Shown piece by piece: positions 25,831-34,850 of a stretch of 64,000 nucleotides of DNA; position 1 is the first letter of the stretch, and every line of letters starts with the position of its first letter. The DNA comes from UBA7455 sp026713185 (lineage in GTDB: Bacteria; Pseudomonadota; Gammaproteobacteria; Pseudomonadales; Azotimanducaceae), in the NCBI GenBank assembly GCA_963665785.1, contig OY762456.1, forward strand, positions 1,612,001 through 1,676,000, written 5' to 3'. The notes below the pieces were generated by a model. It was not told the DNA's origin. It ran no database searches and saw only the letters and a list, made by a program, of their open reading frames with translations. Both the position numbers and the translations under genes were made by a program.

Positions 25831-26961
25831 ATGCCTGATCAACTTCCTGAGGAATTGCTTCGGACTCGTGAATCCGCCAGAAAATTTCTGGCAGAGGTCA
25901 TCCTGCCCCTGGAACAGTCCGATGACGCTCCAGCGCTTATTCAGGACCAGGTCAGAAAAGCATCGCAGAAAGCTGGTTTCTACTACAAGACCCAGCCGAA
26001 AGAATTTGGCGGCAATCCAGCGAGTATCCTGGAACTCACTATGCTGAGAGAAACCTGGGCTGCAGCTAATTCCCGTCTTACAGGACTGATATTCGGTCCT
26101 GGTCCCGGCATCCTGCATGCAGCCCGTGGTGAATTGAAGGAACAATATCTGGACCCGGTGATGCGAGGTGATAAAAAGGGGGCGTTCGCCTTCACCGAAT
26201 CGGAGAACGCCAGGCGTCCGACCTGGGCTCGAATCGATGGTGATCATTTGATTGTCAATGGACAGAAATCCTATGTTACAGGAGGTGCAACGGCTGACTT
26301 TGTGTCCGCATTGATCAACGTAGAGAATGCCGATGGCAGCAAAGCCGGTACGGCTATGGTGGTGATAGACCGAGAGGCGCCGGGTGTAGAGATTGCACGT
26401 CAGTTTTCCTCTATGGAAGGAAGTGGACATGTATCCATGCTGTTTCATGATGTCCGTGTACCAGTCTCTCATATCATTGGCAGGATAGGAGAAGGCATGC
26501 CCAGAGCGTTGGGTAATATCGGTAATGTCAGATTGATGGTCTCTGCACAGGCTACCGGAATGTGCATGTGGGCGATTGATTTTGTCGAACATCATCTGCT
26601 TGAACCCCATAGGTCCGGCACACCGTTGGGTGAACGTGAAGGTGTACGCATGCGTTACGCCGATATGAGAATTGAAACCTACGTGGCTCGAAGTGCGCTC
26701 TATCGAACGGCTGGATTGGCGGATACCGGAGAAAATATTGTCAATGAGACTATTGCAACCAAGGTTTTCTGTACCGAAACGGCAGGGCGTGTTATCGATG
26801 GTGTGGTACAACTGGTTGGTGGTCAGGCATTGGTTCAGGGTCACCCTCTGGAGCAGATGTACCGGCAGGTGAGATCGCTTCGGCTGATAGAAGGGGCCAG
26901 TGATTTACTGCGTATCAACCTTGCCAGGGGCAGGCTGGAACTGGGGAAAGGACGTTTATAA
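25831..26961 (+). CDS. Acyl-CoA dehydrogenase family protein
   Basis: FAD-dependent alpha,beta-dehydrogenase of acyl-CoA thioesters (376 residues). It has an N-terminal helical domain, a middle beta domain with FAFTESENARRPTWARIDGDH and VNGQKSYVTGG, then a C-terminal helical bundle with VQLVGGQALVQGHPLEQMYRQ. The C-terminus SLRLIEGASDLLRINLARGRL corresponds to the usual YEG(T/A) flavin-contact region. Substrate is unknown. It is seven bases ahead of a PhyH-type dioxygenase, and the P450 lies convergent beyond that, suggesting breakdown of a branched or cyclic lipid. That role is inference. Confidence 0.85.
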   Translation: MPDQLPEELLRTRESARKFLAEVILPLEQSDDAPALIQDQVRKASQKAGFYYKTQPKEFGGNPASILELTMLRETWAAANSRLTGLIFGPGPGILHAARGELKEQYLDPVMRGDKKGAFAFTESENARRPTWARIDGDHLIVNGQKSYVTGGATADFVSALINVENADGSKAGTAMVVIDREAPGVEIARQFSSMEGSGHVSMLFHDVRVPVSHIIGRIGEGMPRALGNIGNVRLMVSAQATGMCMWAIDFVEHHLLEPHRSGTPLGEREGVRMRYADMRIETYVARSALYRTAGLADTGENIVNETIATKVFCTETAGRVIDGVVQLVGGQALVQGHPLEQMYRQVRSLRLIEGASDLLRINLARGRLELGKGRL

Positions 26962-26967
26962 CGAATA

Positions 26968-27744
26968 ATGATGCAACTTGAAACGCCAATAAATGACATT
27001 GATGTTGCTACCTTCTGGCGGGATGGTTTTATCGTCAGGAATTCTCTGGCTGATGCGGATACCTGTGCAAAGTTGTTGTCGGTTGCCGATGAGCATCTGC
27101 AACAACAGATGGCGCCTGTTGAATATGAAGTGGATGTCAGGTACCCCGGAGCACCTGATGACCTGTATTCAGCAGGTGCTGATACCTCACGGAGATTGCT
27201 GCAGGCATATTCCCGACATCCGGACTGCAGAGAGTGGGCCAGGCAGTCTTTGATTTATATGATATTGTCCGGATTGTTTGGCAGGTCAGACATACGACTG
27301 TCCCAATGTCACCACAACTGTATCATGACCAAACAACCCGGATACAGCAGTGTTACCCGATGGCATCAGGATAATCGATACTGGTCCTTTGATGAGGAAA
27401 ACCTGATCAGTGTCTGGCTGGCACTGGGTAATGAACACAAACGCAATGGTTGCCTGCGCGTTATTCCCGGATCACACAAAGAAGAATTACCAGGTGGTCG
27501 ATTTGATGCAGAGCTTTTTCTCAGAACAGATCTTGCTGGAAACAAGTTACTGTTGAACAGAGCGGTTCCGATTGAATTACAGTCAGGAGATGCGTTGTTC
27601 TTCCACAGCAGACTGTTACATGCAGCCGGAAGAAATCTGACGGATAGCACCAAATTTTCACTGGTGTTTACTTACCATGAAGCCAGCAACAGACCTATCG
27701 AGAACACACGCTCCGCACGGTTCCCATCGATATCCCTCGTGTAA
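26968..27744 (+). CDS. Phytanoyl-CoA dioxygenase (PhyH) family protein
   Basis: Non-heme Fe(II)/2-oxoglutarate oxygenase, 258 residues. The facial triad is visible as His133 and Asp135 in RWHQDNRYW and a distal His near 218 in FFHSRLLHAAG. CLRVIPGSHKEELPGG is the typical PhyH segment. Homologues hydroxylate alpha carbons of branched acyl-CoAs, or small molecules. Coupled with the preceding acyl-CoA dehydrogenase. It ends two bases from the convergent P450 stop. Confidence 0.85.
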   Translation: MMQLETPINDIDVATFWRDGFIVRNSLADADTCAKLLSVADEHLQQQMAPVEYEVDVRYPGAPDDLYSAGADTSRRLLQAYSRHPDCREWARQSLIYMILSGLFGRSDIRLSQCHHNCIMTKQPGYSSVTRWHQDNRYWSFDEENLISVWLALGNEHKRNGCLRVIPGSHKEELPGGRFDAELFLRTDLAGNKLLLNRAVPIELQSGDALFFHSRLLHAAGRNLTDSTKFSLVFTYHEASNRPIENTRSARFPSISLV

Positions 27745-27746
27745 TT

Positions 27747-29018
27747 TTACGCCGACCCCAATTTACGCTTCCCATGCAGGACAACGGGTAGTTTTGTAAT
27801 CCCCCTGACGAAAGTCGAGGGAAGACGATCAGGTTCACCGACCACTTCGATGGTCTCGAATCGTTTCATGATTTCTTCCCAGACGACTCGTAGCTGCATC
27901 TCGGCGAGCCGGTTACCCATGCATCTATGAATGCCAAAGCCAAAGGCAAGATGCCTGCGTGGGAATTTACGGTCGATGATGAAGTCGTATGGGTCATCAA
28001 TGGCATCCTCGTCGCGGTTCCCACTGACATACCACATGACTACCTTATCGCCAGCACTGATTTTCTGCCCGTTCAATGTCGTATCCACGAGAGCACGGCG
28101 GCGCATGTGAGCAAGCGGCGTCTGCCAGCGAATAATCTCCGGTACCATGCTTGTAATAAGCGATGGGTCCGCCCGGAGTTTGTCATACTCATCCGGGTAC
28201 CGGTTCAGGGCCAGTACTCCGCCTGAAATTGAATTCCGGGTTGTATCATTACCCCCAACTATCAGAAGTAGCAGGTTTCCCAGATACTCCATCGGACGGT
28301 CCAACAGATCTTTTGTAGCCTCGCCGTGAGCCAGCATGGTGATGAGGTCGTTATTCCCCGGTTTTTTCTGCCGTTGCTTGAAAATTTCCGTAAATGTAGC
28401 CAGGCACTCATATAATTCTGCACGTCGCTGGTTCATGGAATCGACAATACCGGATTCTTCGTTAGCTGTTGTAACGTCAGACCAGCGGGTCAGACGTCGT
28501 CTTTCTTCAAAGGGAAAGTCGAAAAGAGTAGCCAGCATCTGAGTGGTCAATTCGATTGAGATATTGTCGACCCAGTCGATCTCTTCACCAAGAGGAAGCT
28601 GGTCCAGCAACCCGGCGGCGCGGCTTCGGATTGTGCTTTCCAGTTTGGTGAGATTGAGAGGGGATACCACGGGACTGACAACTTTACGCTGTTCATCGTG
28701 TTTTGGAGGGTCCATTGCAATAAACATCGGCAATGGTAATTCTTCATCCGGTTCGGATATGACAATCCCGCCTTCTGAAGAATAGATCTGGTGGTTGGTA
28801 TCAACTTCCATAATGTCGTGATATTTGGTGATTGACCAGTAGGGACCAAATTGACTTTCACTGCAATAATGAACGGGGGCTTCTTTGCGTAACCGGTCAA
28901 AATACTGCCAGTGCTTTTCCTGCTGAAACAGGAATGACTGTGCAACGTTGTACCTGCCATCAAGAGGAATCGAATAGGGATCAGTAACAAGATCGTAATC
29001 TGAGGCGGTTTCACTCAT
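27747..29018 (-). CDS. Cytochrome P450
   Basis: A 423-residue soluble bacterial P450. The heme-ligand loop is FGFGIHRCMG with Cys366; the I-helix oxygen-activation motif is VGGNDTTRNS; the K-helix has PEIIRW. The overall pattern (MDPPKHDEQRKVVSP, RRHLAFGFG) resembles the CYP125/CYP142-like and limonene/alkane hydroxylase groups of marine bacteria. No redox partner gene is adjacent. Likely oxidises a terpenoid, sterol or alkyl substrate; the exact substrate cannot be read from sequence. Confidence 0.92.
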   Translation of the reverse strand: MSETASDYDLVTDPYSIPLDGRYNVAQSFLFQQEKHWQYFDRLRKEAPVHYCSESQFGPYWSITKYHDIMEVDTNHQIYSSEGGIVISEPDEELPLPMFIAMDPPKHDEQRKVVSPVVSPLNLTKLESTIRSRAAGLLDQLPLGEEIDWVDNISIELTTQMLATLFDFPFEERRRLTRWSDVTTANEESGIVDSMNQRRAELYECLATFTEIFKQRQKKPGNNDLITMLAHGEATKDLLDRPMEYLGNLLLLIVGGNDTTRNSISGGVLALNRYPDEYDKLRADPSLITSMVPEIIRWQTPLAHMRRRALVDTTLNGQKISAGDKVVMWYVSGNRDEDAIDDPYDFIIDRKFPRRHLAFGFGIHRCMGNRLAEMQLRVVWEEIMKRFETIEVVGEPDRLPSTFVRGITKLPVVLHGKRKLGSA

Positions 29019-29044
29019 GAGACATAATCCAATAGGTCGCGAAT

Positions 29045-29073
29045 TTGTAACTTAACATAAAGGACCCTATATT
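29045..29073 (+). promoter_or_regulatory. Putative sigma-70 promoter for korAB
   Basis: TTGTAA (29045-29050) and TATATT (29068-29073) are spaced 17 bases apart. The start would fall near 29080, giving a leader of about 240 bases before korA. The 301 bases between the P450 start and korA hold this promoter and the stem-loop at 29280, and no gene. Confidence 0.45.
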
Positions 29074-29279
29074 ACGCTGTCGAACGGGCACAACTTCTTT
29101 AAATCAGAAATTATTCTGTTAGAATCCGCATACAGGAATAATATTGAATCCTGGAAGACTTCCGGGAGCGGATTCTGTCGGGAGAAATTTGAATTACCTA
29201 TACCAGTAGTCACAAAGATACTTATAGAGTGACAGGCGAATCCCCGGGATAAAAAATCTTGTTTCAGCGCAACGGGAGT

Positions 29280-29302
29280 AAATGGGGTCTGACCCCATTT
29301 TT
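29280..29302 (+). terminator. Terminator-like stem-loop in the korA leader
   Basis: aaatgggg-tctga-ccccattt forms an 8-bp stem followed by further T residues (29298-29302). It lies only 7 bases ahead of the aagg ribosome site of korA, so it may attenuate transcription or be a leftover mobile motif. A related gggtcagacctc occurs at 4014-4025. Confidence 0.5.
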
Positions 29303-29319
29303 AATAATAGAAGGTACTG

Positions 29320-31188
29320 ATGTCAGTTGTTGAAAATATAAACAATGTAGACGGTGAAGATAACATTGTTAGAGACGTAGTCGTCCGATTTGCCGGAGAT
29401 TCCGGTGATGGTATGCAGTTAACAGGTAATAACTTTACCGAAGCAACTGCTATTTATGGCAACGATCTGGCAACATTCCCCGACTTTCCAGCCGAAATAA
29501 GGGCGCCTGCGGGGGCTACCTTCGGGGTTTCTGCTTTCCAGATTTATTTTGGCTCAGAGGATGTCACCACAGCAGGTGATGAAGTGGATGTACTGGTAGC
29601 CATGAATCCGGCAGCCCTCATAACCAATCTCAAAGACCTGGTGAACGGTGGATTGTTGGTAGTCGACAAAGATGCATTTACCAGGAGAAATCTGGCGCGG
29701 GCCGGATATCTGGAAAACCCTCTGGAAGACGGGTCTCTTGACGGCTATCGGTTGTTATCCATCGATATCACCAGAGAGGTTGTAGAAACCGTTAAACCTT
29801 TTGGCCTGTCTCACAAGTTTGCCGTCCGCTGCAAGAATATGTGGACCCTCGGTCTTATCATGTGGTTGTTCGACCGGCCCAGAGAAGCAACCATTGACGG
29901 ATTACAGACCAAATTCGCCAGCAAACCGGAAATTGCCAACGCTAATGTTGCCGCCCTGAATGCAGGTCACGCATACGGTGAGACTGCCGAATTACCGTCA
30001 GGTGTGGAAGTCTATATGGTTCCCCGTGCCGAGGTGCCTCCGGGACTGTACCGGAATACTACCGGCACTGAAGCTTTGGCTTACGGATTACTTGCAGCCG
30101 GTCAGCTTTCCGATTTGCCGATAGTTTTCGCGTCTTACCCGATTACTCCTGCATCCAGCCTGTTGCATACCCTGTCGTCGCAGAAGCAATTTGATGTAGT
30201 GACTTTTCAGGCTGAAGATGAAATTGCAGCGGCCGGGGCCGCTCTGGGGGCTTCCTTCGCTGGTTCCCTGGGAGTGACATCAAGTTCAGGTCCCGGTATT
30301 TCTCTAAAGGGCGAGACCATCTCTCTGGCCTGTGCTACGGAACTGCCACTCATAATAGTGAATACACAGCGGGGCGGACCGTCAACCGGATTACCCACCA
30401 AAACGGAACAGTCGGATTTGAACCAAGCACTTTTCGGAAGACACGCGGACTCATCACTACCCGTTATCGCTGCTTCAACATGTGTTGATTGTTTTGAAGT
30501 GGCGATCGAAGCTGTGAAAATTGCTGTCAAGTTCACGACACCGGTCATTCTGCTTAGTGACGGGTATATCGCAAATGCATCGGAACCGTGGCATGTTCCG
30601 GATTTTAATGATTTCGAACCTTTCCCGGTCACGTTTGAAACAAATGCAGAGGAATTCACCCCGGCAAATCGCAACCCCGAAACCCTGGCAAGAGTCTGGG
30701 CAAAGCCGGGAACACCTGGACTGGAACATCGTATCGGTGGTCTCGAAAAGAGCTTTGAAACGGGCGACATTTCCTATGAGCCGGATAATCACCAGAAGAT
30801 GACGGACATTCGAAAAGCCAAGATTGACGGTATTGCCAGATTTATCCCTGATCAAGAGGTCATTCTGGGCAATGACAGCGGTAAGCTGGCTGTCGTTGGC
30901 TGGGGGTCGACATTTGGGCCGATACACCAGGGCGTCAAGCGGTGTCGAAAGGAAGGTCTGGATGTGTCGCACATCCACGTGCGTTACATGTGGCCGATGC
31001 CAGCCAACCTGGAAGCCCTGTTGAAGCGATTCGACAGAATACTCGTTCCGGAAATGAACAATGGACAGTTTGTTGAGATTATCCGGTCAAGATTTCTGAT
31101 CGATGCCCGGCGACTGAATAAAGTGTCTGGCCAGCCCTTTAAAATCCGCGAGATAGAAGAAGCCATTAAGGCGCAATTAGAGGCGTAA
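29320..31188 (+). CDS. korA: 2-oxoacid:ferredoxin oxidoreductase, alpha (gamma-alpha fused)
   Basis: Large subunit of a two-subunit 2-oxoglutarate-type ferredoxin oxidoreductase, 622 residues. The N-terminal gamma-type domain (about 20-200) shows VVRFAGDSGDGMQLTGN, then DFPAEIRAPAGATFGVS. The alpha domain (about 240-620) has YPITPASSLLHTLS, FQAEDEIAAAGAALGAS and TSSSGPGISLKGE. With KorB it would decarboxylate 2-oxoglutarate (or a related oxoacid) to the CoA thioester, reducing ferredoxin. A full 2-oxoglutarate dehydrogenase is also encoded at 57.6-63.2 kb. The symbol follows the family; substrate is not proven. Confidence 0.88.
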   Translation: MSVVENINNVDGEDNIVRDVVVRFAGDSGDGMQLTGNNFTEATAIYGNDLATFPDFPAEIRAPAGATFGVSAFQIYFGSEDVTTAGDEVDVLVAMNPAALITNLKDLVNGGLLVVDKDAFTRRNLARAGYLENPLEDGSLDGYRLLSIDITREVVETVKPFGLSHKFAVRCKNMWTLGLIMWLFDRPREATIDGLQTKFASKPEIANANVAALNAGHAYGETAELPSGVEVYMVPRAEVPPGLYRNTTGTEALAYGLLAAGQLSDLPIVFASYPITPASSLLHTLSSQKQFDVVTFQAEDEIAAAGAALGASFAGSLGVTSSSGPGISLKGETISLACATELPLIIVNTQRGGPSTGLPTKTEQSDLNQALFGRHADSSLPVIAASTCVDCFEVAIEAVKIAVKFTTPVILLSDGYIANASEPWHVPDFNDFEPFPVTFETNAEEFTPANRNPETLARVWAKPGTPGLEHRIGGLEKSFETGDISYEPDNHQKMTDIRKAKIDGIARFIPDQEVILGNDSGKLAVVGWGSTFGPIHQGVKRCRKEGLDVSHIHVRYMWPMPANLEALLKRFDRILVPEMNNGQFVEIIRSRFLIDARRLNKVSGQPFKIREIEEAIKAQLEA

Positions 31189-31192
31189 CACC

Positions 31193-32209
31193 ATGAATGC
31201 TCCTGTACAAAAACTGACCTTGAAAGATTTTTCTTCCGATCAGGAAGTGCGCTGGTGCCCCGGTTGCGGCGACTACGCAATACTCAAGACCATTCAGAGA
31301 TTAATGCCGGACTTGGCAGTACCAAAAGAGAACATGGTGTTTATTTCGGGTATAGGTTGCTCTTCCCGATTTCCTTACTACATGAATACCTATGGTTTTC
31401 ACACCATCCACGGCAGGGCGCCTGCTATTGCCAGCGGGGTGAAACTGGCAAATCCTGATCTGGATGTCTGGGTAATCACCGGTGATGGAGACGGTCTTTC
31501 CATTGGCGGTAACCACCTGATGCATGTACTTCGGCGTAATGTGGATATGCAGGTTTTGCTGTTCAACAACGAAATTTACGGACTGACCAAAGGCCAGTAT
31601 TCACCTACTTCCAGAGTAGGTACGCAATCTCCGTCAACCCCGAATGGTTCGGTTGACCTTCCACTCAGACCCTGCACGTTTGCTATCGGCGCGGGAGCGC
31701 GATTCGTCGCCAGAAGTATCGATACGGAAGCCAAACAAATGACGCCGGTTTTGATGCGCGCCCATGAACATAAAGGCGCCTCTTTTGTTGAGATATATCA
31801 GAACTGCCCGGTTTATAACGATGGCATTTTCGATTATATCAAGGACAGGAAGACCGCTGCGGAAACGAGATTACTGCTGGAACACGGCAAAGCACTGACG
31901 TTTGGCGCCAATAACGATAAGGGTATTTTCCTTGATTCAAGGAAACTGCGTTTTGAGGTGGTGACCATCGGTGAAAACGGCATAACAGAAGACGATATTC
32001 TGGTTCATGACGAAACCAACAAAGTACTTGCCCAGATGCTGGCGGAATTACAGGGGCCGGAATTCCCCGAACCCGTCGGAGTACTGTACTGCAATCCTGC
32101 GGAATCCTATGAGGCTGATGTTTATGCCCAGAGGGACCAGGTGCGCGCGCAATCAGGGAAACCTGATGTCAATGCGCTGTTGCGAAGCGGCCATACCTGG
32201 ACGGTATAG
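31193..32209 (+). CDS. korB: 2-oxoacid:ferredoxin oxidoreductase, beta
   Basis: Thiamine diphosphate-binding subunit, 338 residues. The [4Fe-4S] ligands fit Cys22 and Cys25 in WCPGCGDYAIL, Cys56 in GIGCSSR and a later Cys in YQNCPVY. The TPP-binding motif is ITGDGDGLSIGGNH (about 95-108). The segment LTKGQYSPTSRVG is typical of KorB. It starts four bases after korA. A palindromic repeat follows. Confidence 0.9.
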   Translation: MNAPVQKLTLKDFSSDQEVRWCPGCGDYAILKTIQRLMPDLAVPKENMVFISGIGCSSRFPYYMNTYGFHTIHGRAPAIASGVKLANPDLDVWVITGDGDGLSIGGNHLMHVLRRNVDMQVLLFNNEIYGLTKGQYSPTSRVGTQSPSTPNGSVDLPLRPCTFAIGAGARFVARSIDTEAKQMTPVLMRAHEHKGASFVEIYQNCPVYNDGIFDYIKDRKTAAETRLLLEHGKALTFGANNDKGIFLDSRKLRFEVVTIGENGITEDDILVHDETNKVLAQMLAELQGPEFPEPVGVLYCNPAESYEADVYAQRDQVRAQSGKPDVNALLRSGHTWTV

Positions 32210-32256
32210 TATACGTCATGTTTGATGAGAGCATGCTTCATTAACGAGTGTGTTCG

Positions 32257-32401
32257 CAGATGGCTTTGGGGCATTCGTTTGCTTCAGCGTCTGCGCGTCC
32301 CTCCCGGATTTCCTCGCTTCCCCCGCATGCCTGTAGTCATGCTCCTCCAACTCGGCGCTCCGACATTATGCTTACGCAAACGAACGTCCCAAAGCCATCT
32401 G
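32257..32401 (+). repeat. Palindromic repeat, full copy D (145 bp core)
   Basis: Arms 32257-32282 (cagatggctttggggcat...) and 32376-32401 (...cccaaagccatctg) are inverted repeats. The conserved flanks reach from about 32218 (tttgatgag...aacgagtgtgttcg) to about 32490. The right flank is shared with copy F for some 80 bases and contains the 18-base palindrome tctaaacccgggtttaga. TGTTTGAT occurs on both sides. Open frames through it are not credible genes. It occupies most of the 349 bases between korB and the peroxiredoxin gene. Confidence 0.9.
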
Positions 32402-32558
32402 CTGTTTGTCGGGAATAGTGTGTGTTTGATAGCATCGTACGGGGTGGCTGGCTCTAAACCCGGGTTTAGAATCAATTTGTTTGAAGAGAGCAGGTATGGC
32501 ATCGTCAATAACGAGCATGTTATTTTAGACCCAATTGAGTCAACATCGGGAGAAAAAC

Positions 32559-33032
32559 ATGGCATTGCCTGAAGTAGGACAGCTTGCACCCGCATTTACA
32601 CTGCCAAACCATGAAGGAGAGATGGTCAGTCTGGAAGACTTCAGGGAAAGCAAGAACGTTGTTCTGTATTTTTATCCCAAAGCGATGACGCCAGGGTGTA
32701 CCGTACAGGCTTGCGGCATCCGTGATACCAGATCAGAACTCTCAGAGAGACAGACTGTAGTGCTGGGAGTTAGTCCAGACCCCATCAACCGCCTGGTGAA
32801 ATTCCGTGAAAAACAGGACTTGAACTTTGACCTGCTCTCCGACCAGGACCACAGTATTGCGGAGAAGTATGGTGTGTGGGGATTAAAGAAATTCATGGGG
32901 CGCGAATACATGGGAATAAATCGGATTACTTTTATCATCGGCAAGGACGGTAAATTGAAGCACGTGATGGAGAAAGTAAAAACCAAAACCCATCATGATG
33001 ATGTACTGGATATACTGGCAGAAATGGATTGA
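32559..33032 (+). CDS. bcp: Thioredoxin-dependent peroxiredoxin (BCP/PrxQ)
   Basis: Reduces hydrogen peroxide and organic hydroperoxides with electrons from thioredoxin. It has 157 residues, with peroxidatic Cys47 and resolving Cys52 in TPGCTVQACGIRD, the atypical 2-Cys arrangement of BCP. ATG 32559 is chosen for the gggag 7 bases upstream and the family N-terminus ALPEVGQLAPAFTLPN; an ATG eight codons earlier is less likely. Followed three bases later by the phosphotransferase gene. Confidence 0.93.
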   Translation: MALPEVGQLAPAFTLPNHEGEMVSLEDFRESKNVVLYFYPKAMTPGCTVQACGIRDTRSELSERQTVVLGVSPDPINRLVKFREKQDLNFDLLSDQDHSIAEKYGVWGLKKFMGREYMGINRITFIIGKDGKLKHVMEKVKTKTHHDDVLDILAEMD

Positions 33033-33035
33033 CAA

Positions 33036-34106
33036 GTGACGGATTCACCCCTTGAGAATAACCCGGGTACCGTTCCTGTACAGGAGCACCTCAGGTTTGA
33101 TACGGCAGCACTCCAGGACTGGCTGGAGGATAACATCGACGGATTCAGGGGCCCATTGACTGTAGAAGAGTTTGCCTATGGCCAATCGAATCCAACCTAC
33201 CTGTTGCATGCCAGTGACAGTCAGTATGTATTGCGCAGGAAACCACCCGGTATTCTGCTCAAGTCTGCGCACGCGGTAGATCGGGAATACAAGGTGATTA
33301 CCGCACTGCAGGATACTGATGTGCCTGTACCCAAAACCTATGCATTGTGTACTGATGATGATGTAATTGGTACTTGGTTTTACGTCATGGAATATCTACA
33401 GGGCAGAGTAGTTGCAGACAGTATTTCGGGGCCCTGGTCGCCACAGGATCGCGGAGAATTCTGGGATGCGGCTAATGACGCGGTAGCGCGATTGCATAAT
33501 GTGGATTACAAAGTGGTCGGCCTGTCGGATTTTGGCAGGCACAGTGACTATATAGCAAGGCAACTCAATCGTTGGGGTGGTCAGTATGAGTACACCAGAA
33601 CCGTGGACAATCCCTATATGGACAATCTGCTTGAATATCTGCCCGGAAATATTCCCGAGGATGAGTCTTGCACGGTTGTTCATGGTGATTTACAGATCGG
33701 CAATATGATCATGCATCCACACCGTAATCAGGTCATTGCATTACTGGATTGGGAACTCAGCACACTGGGTAGCCCGTTGGCTGATTTTGCCTACCTGTGC
33801 CGCCCCTATCGGGATGGCCTGCGTAATGTAGATTTAAAAGCGCTCGGGATTCCCGGTGAAGAGGAATACGTGGACCGCTACTGTGAACGTACCGGTCGGA
33901 GCGGAATCGAAAATTGGGATTATTATCTTGCATTCAACTTGTTCAAAATGGCGGCTATCCTGCAGGGAATTGCCCGGCGAGTACTGGATGGTACCGCTGC
34001 CAGCGCCCAGGCGGAGACTGCGGGAGCGGGGGCATACCACATGTCGAAAGTGGCATGGGCACAGATCGACAAGAGTGTAAATCTGGATTCCGCTGAACCA
34101 GATTAG
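33036..34106 (+). CDS. APH-fold phosphotransferase (ACAD10/11 N-domain type)
   Basis: A 356-residue aminoglycoside-phosphotransferase-fold kinase of the group found with acyl-CoA dehydrogenases and fused to them in ACAD10/ACAD11. The N-lobe shows FAYGQSNPTYLL and YVLRRKPPG; the catalytic loop is VVHGDLQIGNMI and the metal loop LLDWELSTLGSP. In animals such kinases phosphorylate 4-hydroxyacyl-CoAs for breakdown; a role with hydroxy fatty acids or other lipids here is inferred from that and from the neighbouring lipid genes. GTG start at 33036. It ends directly against the chaC stop. Confidence 0.85.
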   Translation: MTDSPLENNPGTVPVQEHLRFDTAALQDWLEDNIDGFRGPLTVEEFAYGQSNPTYLLHASDSQYVLRRKPPGILLKSAHAVDREYKVITALQDTDVPVPKTYALCTDDDVIGTWFYVMEYLQGRVVADSISGPWSPQDRGEFWDAANDAVARLHNVDYKVVGLSDFGRHSDYIARQLNRWGGQYEYTRTVDNPYMDNLLEYLPGNIPEDESCTVVHGDLQIGNMIMHPHRNQVIALLDWELSTLGSPLADFAYLCRPYRDGLRNVDLKALGIPGEEEYVDRYCERTGRSGIENWDYYLAFNLFKMAAILQGIARRVLDGTAASAQAETAGAGAYHMSKVAWAQIDKSVNLDSAEPD

Positions 34107-34664
34107 TTACTTCTGCAGTGCCCTCACCTCGTTTGCAATTTGCGTCACATGAGGGTCCGACACATTGATCGAAGACAGTGCTTCTTCAAGTCTGTAGATA
34201 TATTCGATATTCTCGCCACTGGGCCCTTTTGATCCGATAATCTGCCGGGCGATGGTATGCGGGTTGGCTTCTCCCAGATAATTCGGATTATTTTCACAAG
34301 CAAACCATGTTATGCCTTTTACCGGTTGCTCATTGCTCAGATAAATATCGATATCAAGTCGGTCGTAACCACCTCTTTCACGATGGTCCAGGTGATCCAG
34401 TATGTCTGAATTATTCCCGGCAGGTAACCGATAAGCCATTCCCCAGCAGATCTCATCAGGACGTTCAATCAGCGTTACCACGCGTCCGGGTTGGCCAGGT
34501 ATGCCGCGGTGATCGATAGAACCTTGCCAGAACCGTCTCCCCCAACCCCGTATGCAGGCAGTACAACGAGCTTCAAATGGAAAATCCACCTTCCAGATAA
34601 TGGAGCCGTAACCAAAGACCCATAGGGCTTTTTCGGGTGATTCTTCCATACCTGCTGATGCCAT
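34107..34664 (-). CDS. chaC: Gamma-glutamylcyclotransferase (ChaC-like)
   Basis: ChaC-family enzyme that releases 5-oxoproline from glutathione or related gamma-glutamyl compounds. The 185-residue protein has the substrate-binding loop FGYGSIIWKVDFPFEA near the N-terminus, RGWGRRFWQGSIDHRG, and the likely catalytic Glu in DHRERGGYDR. ATG 34664 gives a short lead; an internal ATG at codon 6 is an alternative. Convergent with the APH-like gene, sharing no bases. The 186 bases upstream are a divergent promoter region without other features. Confidence 0.88.
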   Translation of the reverse strand: MASAGMEESPEKALWVFGYGSIIWKVDFPFEARCTACIRGWGRRFWQGSIDHRGIPGQPGRVVTLIERPDEICWGMAYRLPAGNNSDILDHLDHRERGGYDRLDIDIYLSNEQPVKGITWFACENNPNYLGEANPHTIARQIIGSKGPSGENIEYIYRLEEALSSINVSDPHVTQIANEVRALQK

Positions 34665-34850
34665 TTTATAAAGCCCAACTGTGCCAGATAAGGAGGCAGG
34701 TTGTCGACAGGAGCATCAACGGAACATTGCTACAATATCGACTGGACCGTCAATTCAACAGTTCAACAGTCCATCTGCAAAGTCGCTTGATAAGGAGTCA
34801 GCCGTCTGGCGCGAATCGCGGTCATTTGATAGCCTTGTCATCTTTCGATT

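Noticed and set aside
32222..32572. Open frame through repeat copy D, with near-identical translations at copies E (36557-36775) and F (37148-37774)
   Set aside because: The shared peptide (RLRVPPGFPRFPRMPVV and onward) only reflects the DNA repeat. The frames have no consistent start, ribosome site or length, and copy C carries it in reverse with changes.
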